This document shows positions 17,877-18,570 of a stretch of DNA of 18,570 bases, in pieces; the first letter of the stretch is position 1; the number at the start of each line of letters is the position of its first letter. A program made the position numbers and the translations under genes. The DNA is from Candidatus Peribacteria bacterium (GTDB lineage Bacteria > Patescibacteria > JAEDAM01 > Absconditabacterales > Absconditicoccaceae): contig JAISKI010000041.1 in the NCBI GenBank assembly GCA_031261265.1, forward strand, positions 1 to 18,570, given 5' to 3'. The notes beneath the pieces are model-generated. The model had not been told where the DNA came from. It saw only the letters and a program-made list of their open reading frames with translations, and ran no database searches.

Positions 17877-17904
17877 TTGCAATTGGTGGGATTTTTATTA
17901 TATT
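17877..17904 (+). promoter_or_regulatory. Promoter of RNA2
   Basis: TTGCAA (17877-17882), 16 bp, TATATT (17899-17904). The predicted start, about 17911, falls at the base of the closing stem of RNA2, as with RNA1. Confidence 0.7.
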
Positions 17905-17910
17905 CTTAAT

Positions 17911-18085
17911 CGTCTAGATTACCTAATTGTATCATTTATGAGAAAATGAGGGTAGTTCGTGGTTCTCACGAATTTATCCTCTCATAGATGATTTTGTGGT
18001 GATCTAGACAATCGCTGAACCACGGGCTATCCCCATATTCTAGGATTTGCTTTGTGGTAAGGTATTGTTTACTTACCACTTTTTC
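17911..18085 (+). ncRNA. RNA2: second copy of the RNA1 structural family
   Basis: P1: GTCTAGAT-t-ACC (17912-17923)/GGT-g-ATCTAGAC (17998-18009). P2: TATGAGA (17937-17943)/TCTCATA (17980-17986). P3: GGGTA (17950-17954)/TATCC (17975-17979). P4: TTCGTG (17956-17961)/CACGAA (17967-17972). CGTGGTTC (17958-17965) is complementary to GAACCACG (18017-18024), as in RNA1. P5: ATCC (18029-18032)/GGAT (18043-18046) around a loop with TATTCT. An 8-bp terminator ends it. Compared with RNA1, P1, P2, P3, P4 and P5 keep pairing through changed bases. The pseudoknot strand ACCAC (18019-18023) can also pair with the terminator arm GTGGT (18054-18058), giving a possible switch. It precedes the small gene at 18166. 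Confidence 0.75.
18054..18084 (+). terminator. Intrinsic terminator at the end of RNA2
   Basis: GTGGTAAG (18054-18061) pairs perfectly with CTTACCAC (18072-18079) around a 10-nt loop, followed by TTTTT. If it acts as an attenuator, it would control the gene at 18166, 80 bp further on. Confidence 0.85.
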
Positions 18086-18165
18086 GTTATGTGAAAAGTC
18101 TTTCCTATTGAAGCACCACCTTAATATGTTTTTTTGATTATTATTTATCTTTTAATTTTACTATT

Positions 18166-18546
18166 ATGTGTAAACAACGATTGTGTAAACTATTTAAAGG
18201 CAAAAAATCTACCATACAAGTGCAGTGAATAGAATTAAGAAAGTTTGTAAAAATGGTTATTTGTGATATTAGTAGCGGGTTAGCGGAGGCTTGAGAGGAA
18301 AGAAACGAAGAATATAGATTCACTAATTGATGAAAAGATGGAGGAAAAGGAAACATTCACTTTGATTTAGTTGTATATACTGAAAAGACAAAAGAAGAAT
18401 GAAATTTCTCGCTTAAGGTCCTAGATTATCTCAGTTTATCGCTAGGTGATAAAATATTAGAAAAAGAAATTAATGCTCATAAAATTAATTTTTCCGTCAG
18501 TAGAATGAAAAATGACAAAGACAAAGATGAAGATAAAAACAAATAA
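18166..18546 (+). CDS. Hypothetical protein downstream of RNA2
   Basis: A 126-residue protein with five or so TGA codons read as Gly. The N-terminus is basic (MCKQRLCKLFKGKK). VQGIELRKFVKMVICDISSGLAEAGEE forms a probable helix, followed by IHFDLVVYTEKT and a KINFSVSRM strand near the end, then a Lys/Asp-rich tail. The helix, FDLVV strand and INFSV strand resemble small uncharacterised bacterial proteins with an I-FDVAV...FSVPV pattern (trypco2-like is one possibility), but I cannot name the family with confidence. There is no signal peptide or membrane segment. No good promoter is visible between the RNA2 terminator and the ATG, so read-through from the RNA2 promoter is plausible. Confidence 0.7.
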
Positions 18547-18570
18547 TTTTTACCTTTTTATTAATTACAA

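Noticed and set aside
17696..17917. Frame of 73 residues between RNA3 and RNA2
   Set aside because: It covers REP-like hairpins, a terminator and the RNA2 promoter.

Overview
The window comes from a bacterium that reads UGA as glycine (genetic code 25), which points to the Candidate Phyla Radiation groups Absconditabacteria (SR1) or Gracilibacteria (BD1-5/GN02). Nearly every protein gene joins into one long frame only if TGA is read as Gly. Several of these TGA codons sit exactly where a family needs an invariant glycine: the first Gly of Walker A in the ATPase (6655) and in the helicase (minus strand, about 15110), and the Gly before the catalytic Cys of the L,D-transpeptidase (10906). All genes end in TAA or TAG. 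All coordinates below are for the re-joined, code-25 genes. No start has an obvious Shine-Dalgarno sequence, intergenic DNA is AT-rich, and a recurrent promoter form (TTGMAA, 16 bp, TATANT) appears upstream of many units.

Layout. 1-2226: 3' three quarters of a 23S rRNA, followed by a cloverleaf-like terminator and palindromic repeats, with no 5S gene visible behind it. 2634-5594: a promoter, a structured leader RNA (RNA1) ending in an intrinsic terminator, then a large secreted multidomain protein (LamG-like, serine hydrolase, Gly-rich linker, SLH-like cell-surface domain). 5690-7788: an RNA ligase-like nucleotidyltransferase and an AAA_14/DUF4143 ATPase. 7942-10986: a probable operon of a small hypothetical protein, a large protein with a caspase-like His/Cys region, and a secreted YkuD L,D-transpeptidase. 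11065-12838: a toxin-antitoxin pair (HTH-Panacea antitoxin plus RelE/ParE-like toxin) with an operator-like inverted repeat, followed by a KilA-C-like protein. 12950-13381: hypothetical gene. 13419-15188 (minus strand): PIF1-like helicase with a C-terminal HTH_40-like domain. 15527-17474: RhuM-family protein and a NYN-domain putative RNase. 17496-18110: a gene-poor stretch with two further candidate RNAs (RNA3, RNA2), terminators and REP-like palindromes. 18166-18546: small hypothetical gene behind RNA2.

The most interesting signal is RNA1 (about 2666-2850) and RNA2 (about 17911-18085). They lie 15 kb apart, share little contiguous identity, but fold alike: closing stem at the transcription start, two inner stems, a GGUUC loop complementary to a downstream GAACC, a second hairpin with a conserved UAUUCU loop, then an intrinsic terminator. 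At least five helices show compensatory changes between the copies. RNA1 ends 21 bp before the start codon of the secreted protein with no separate promoter visible, so it looks like a cis-acting attenuator. I do not recognise the class.

A second theme is repeats. The same hairpin families (GTAGGGGC..., GTAGGGAC..., CCCGCAGTAYTGCGGG) occur between genes, in terminators and in-frame inside the linker of the secreted protein. Three terminators also share flanking sequence, which suggests copies of one element.
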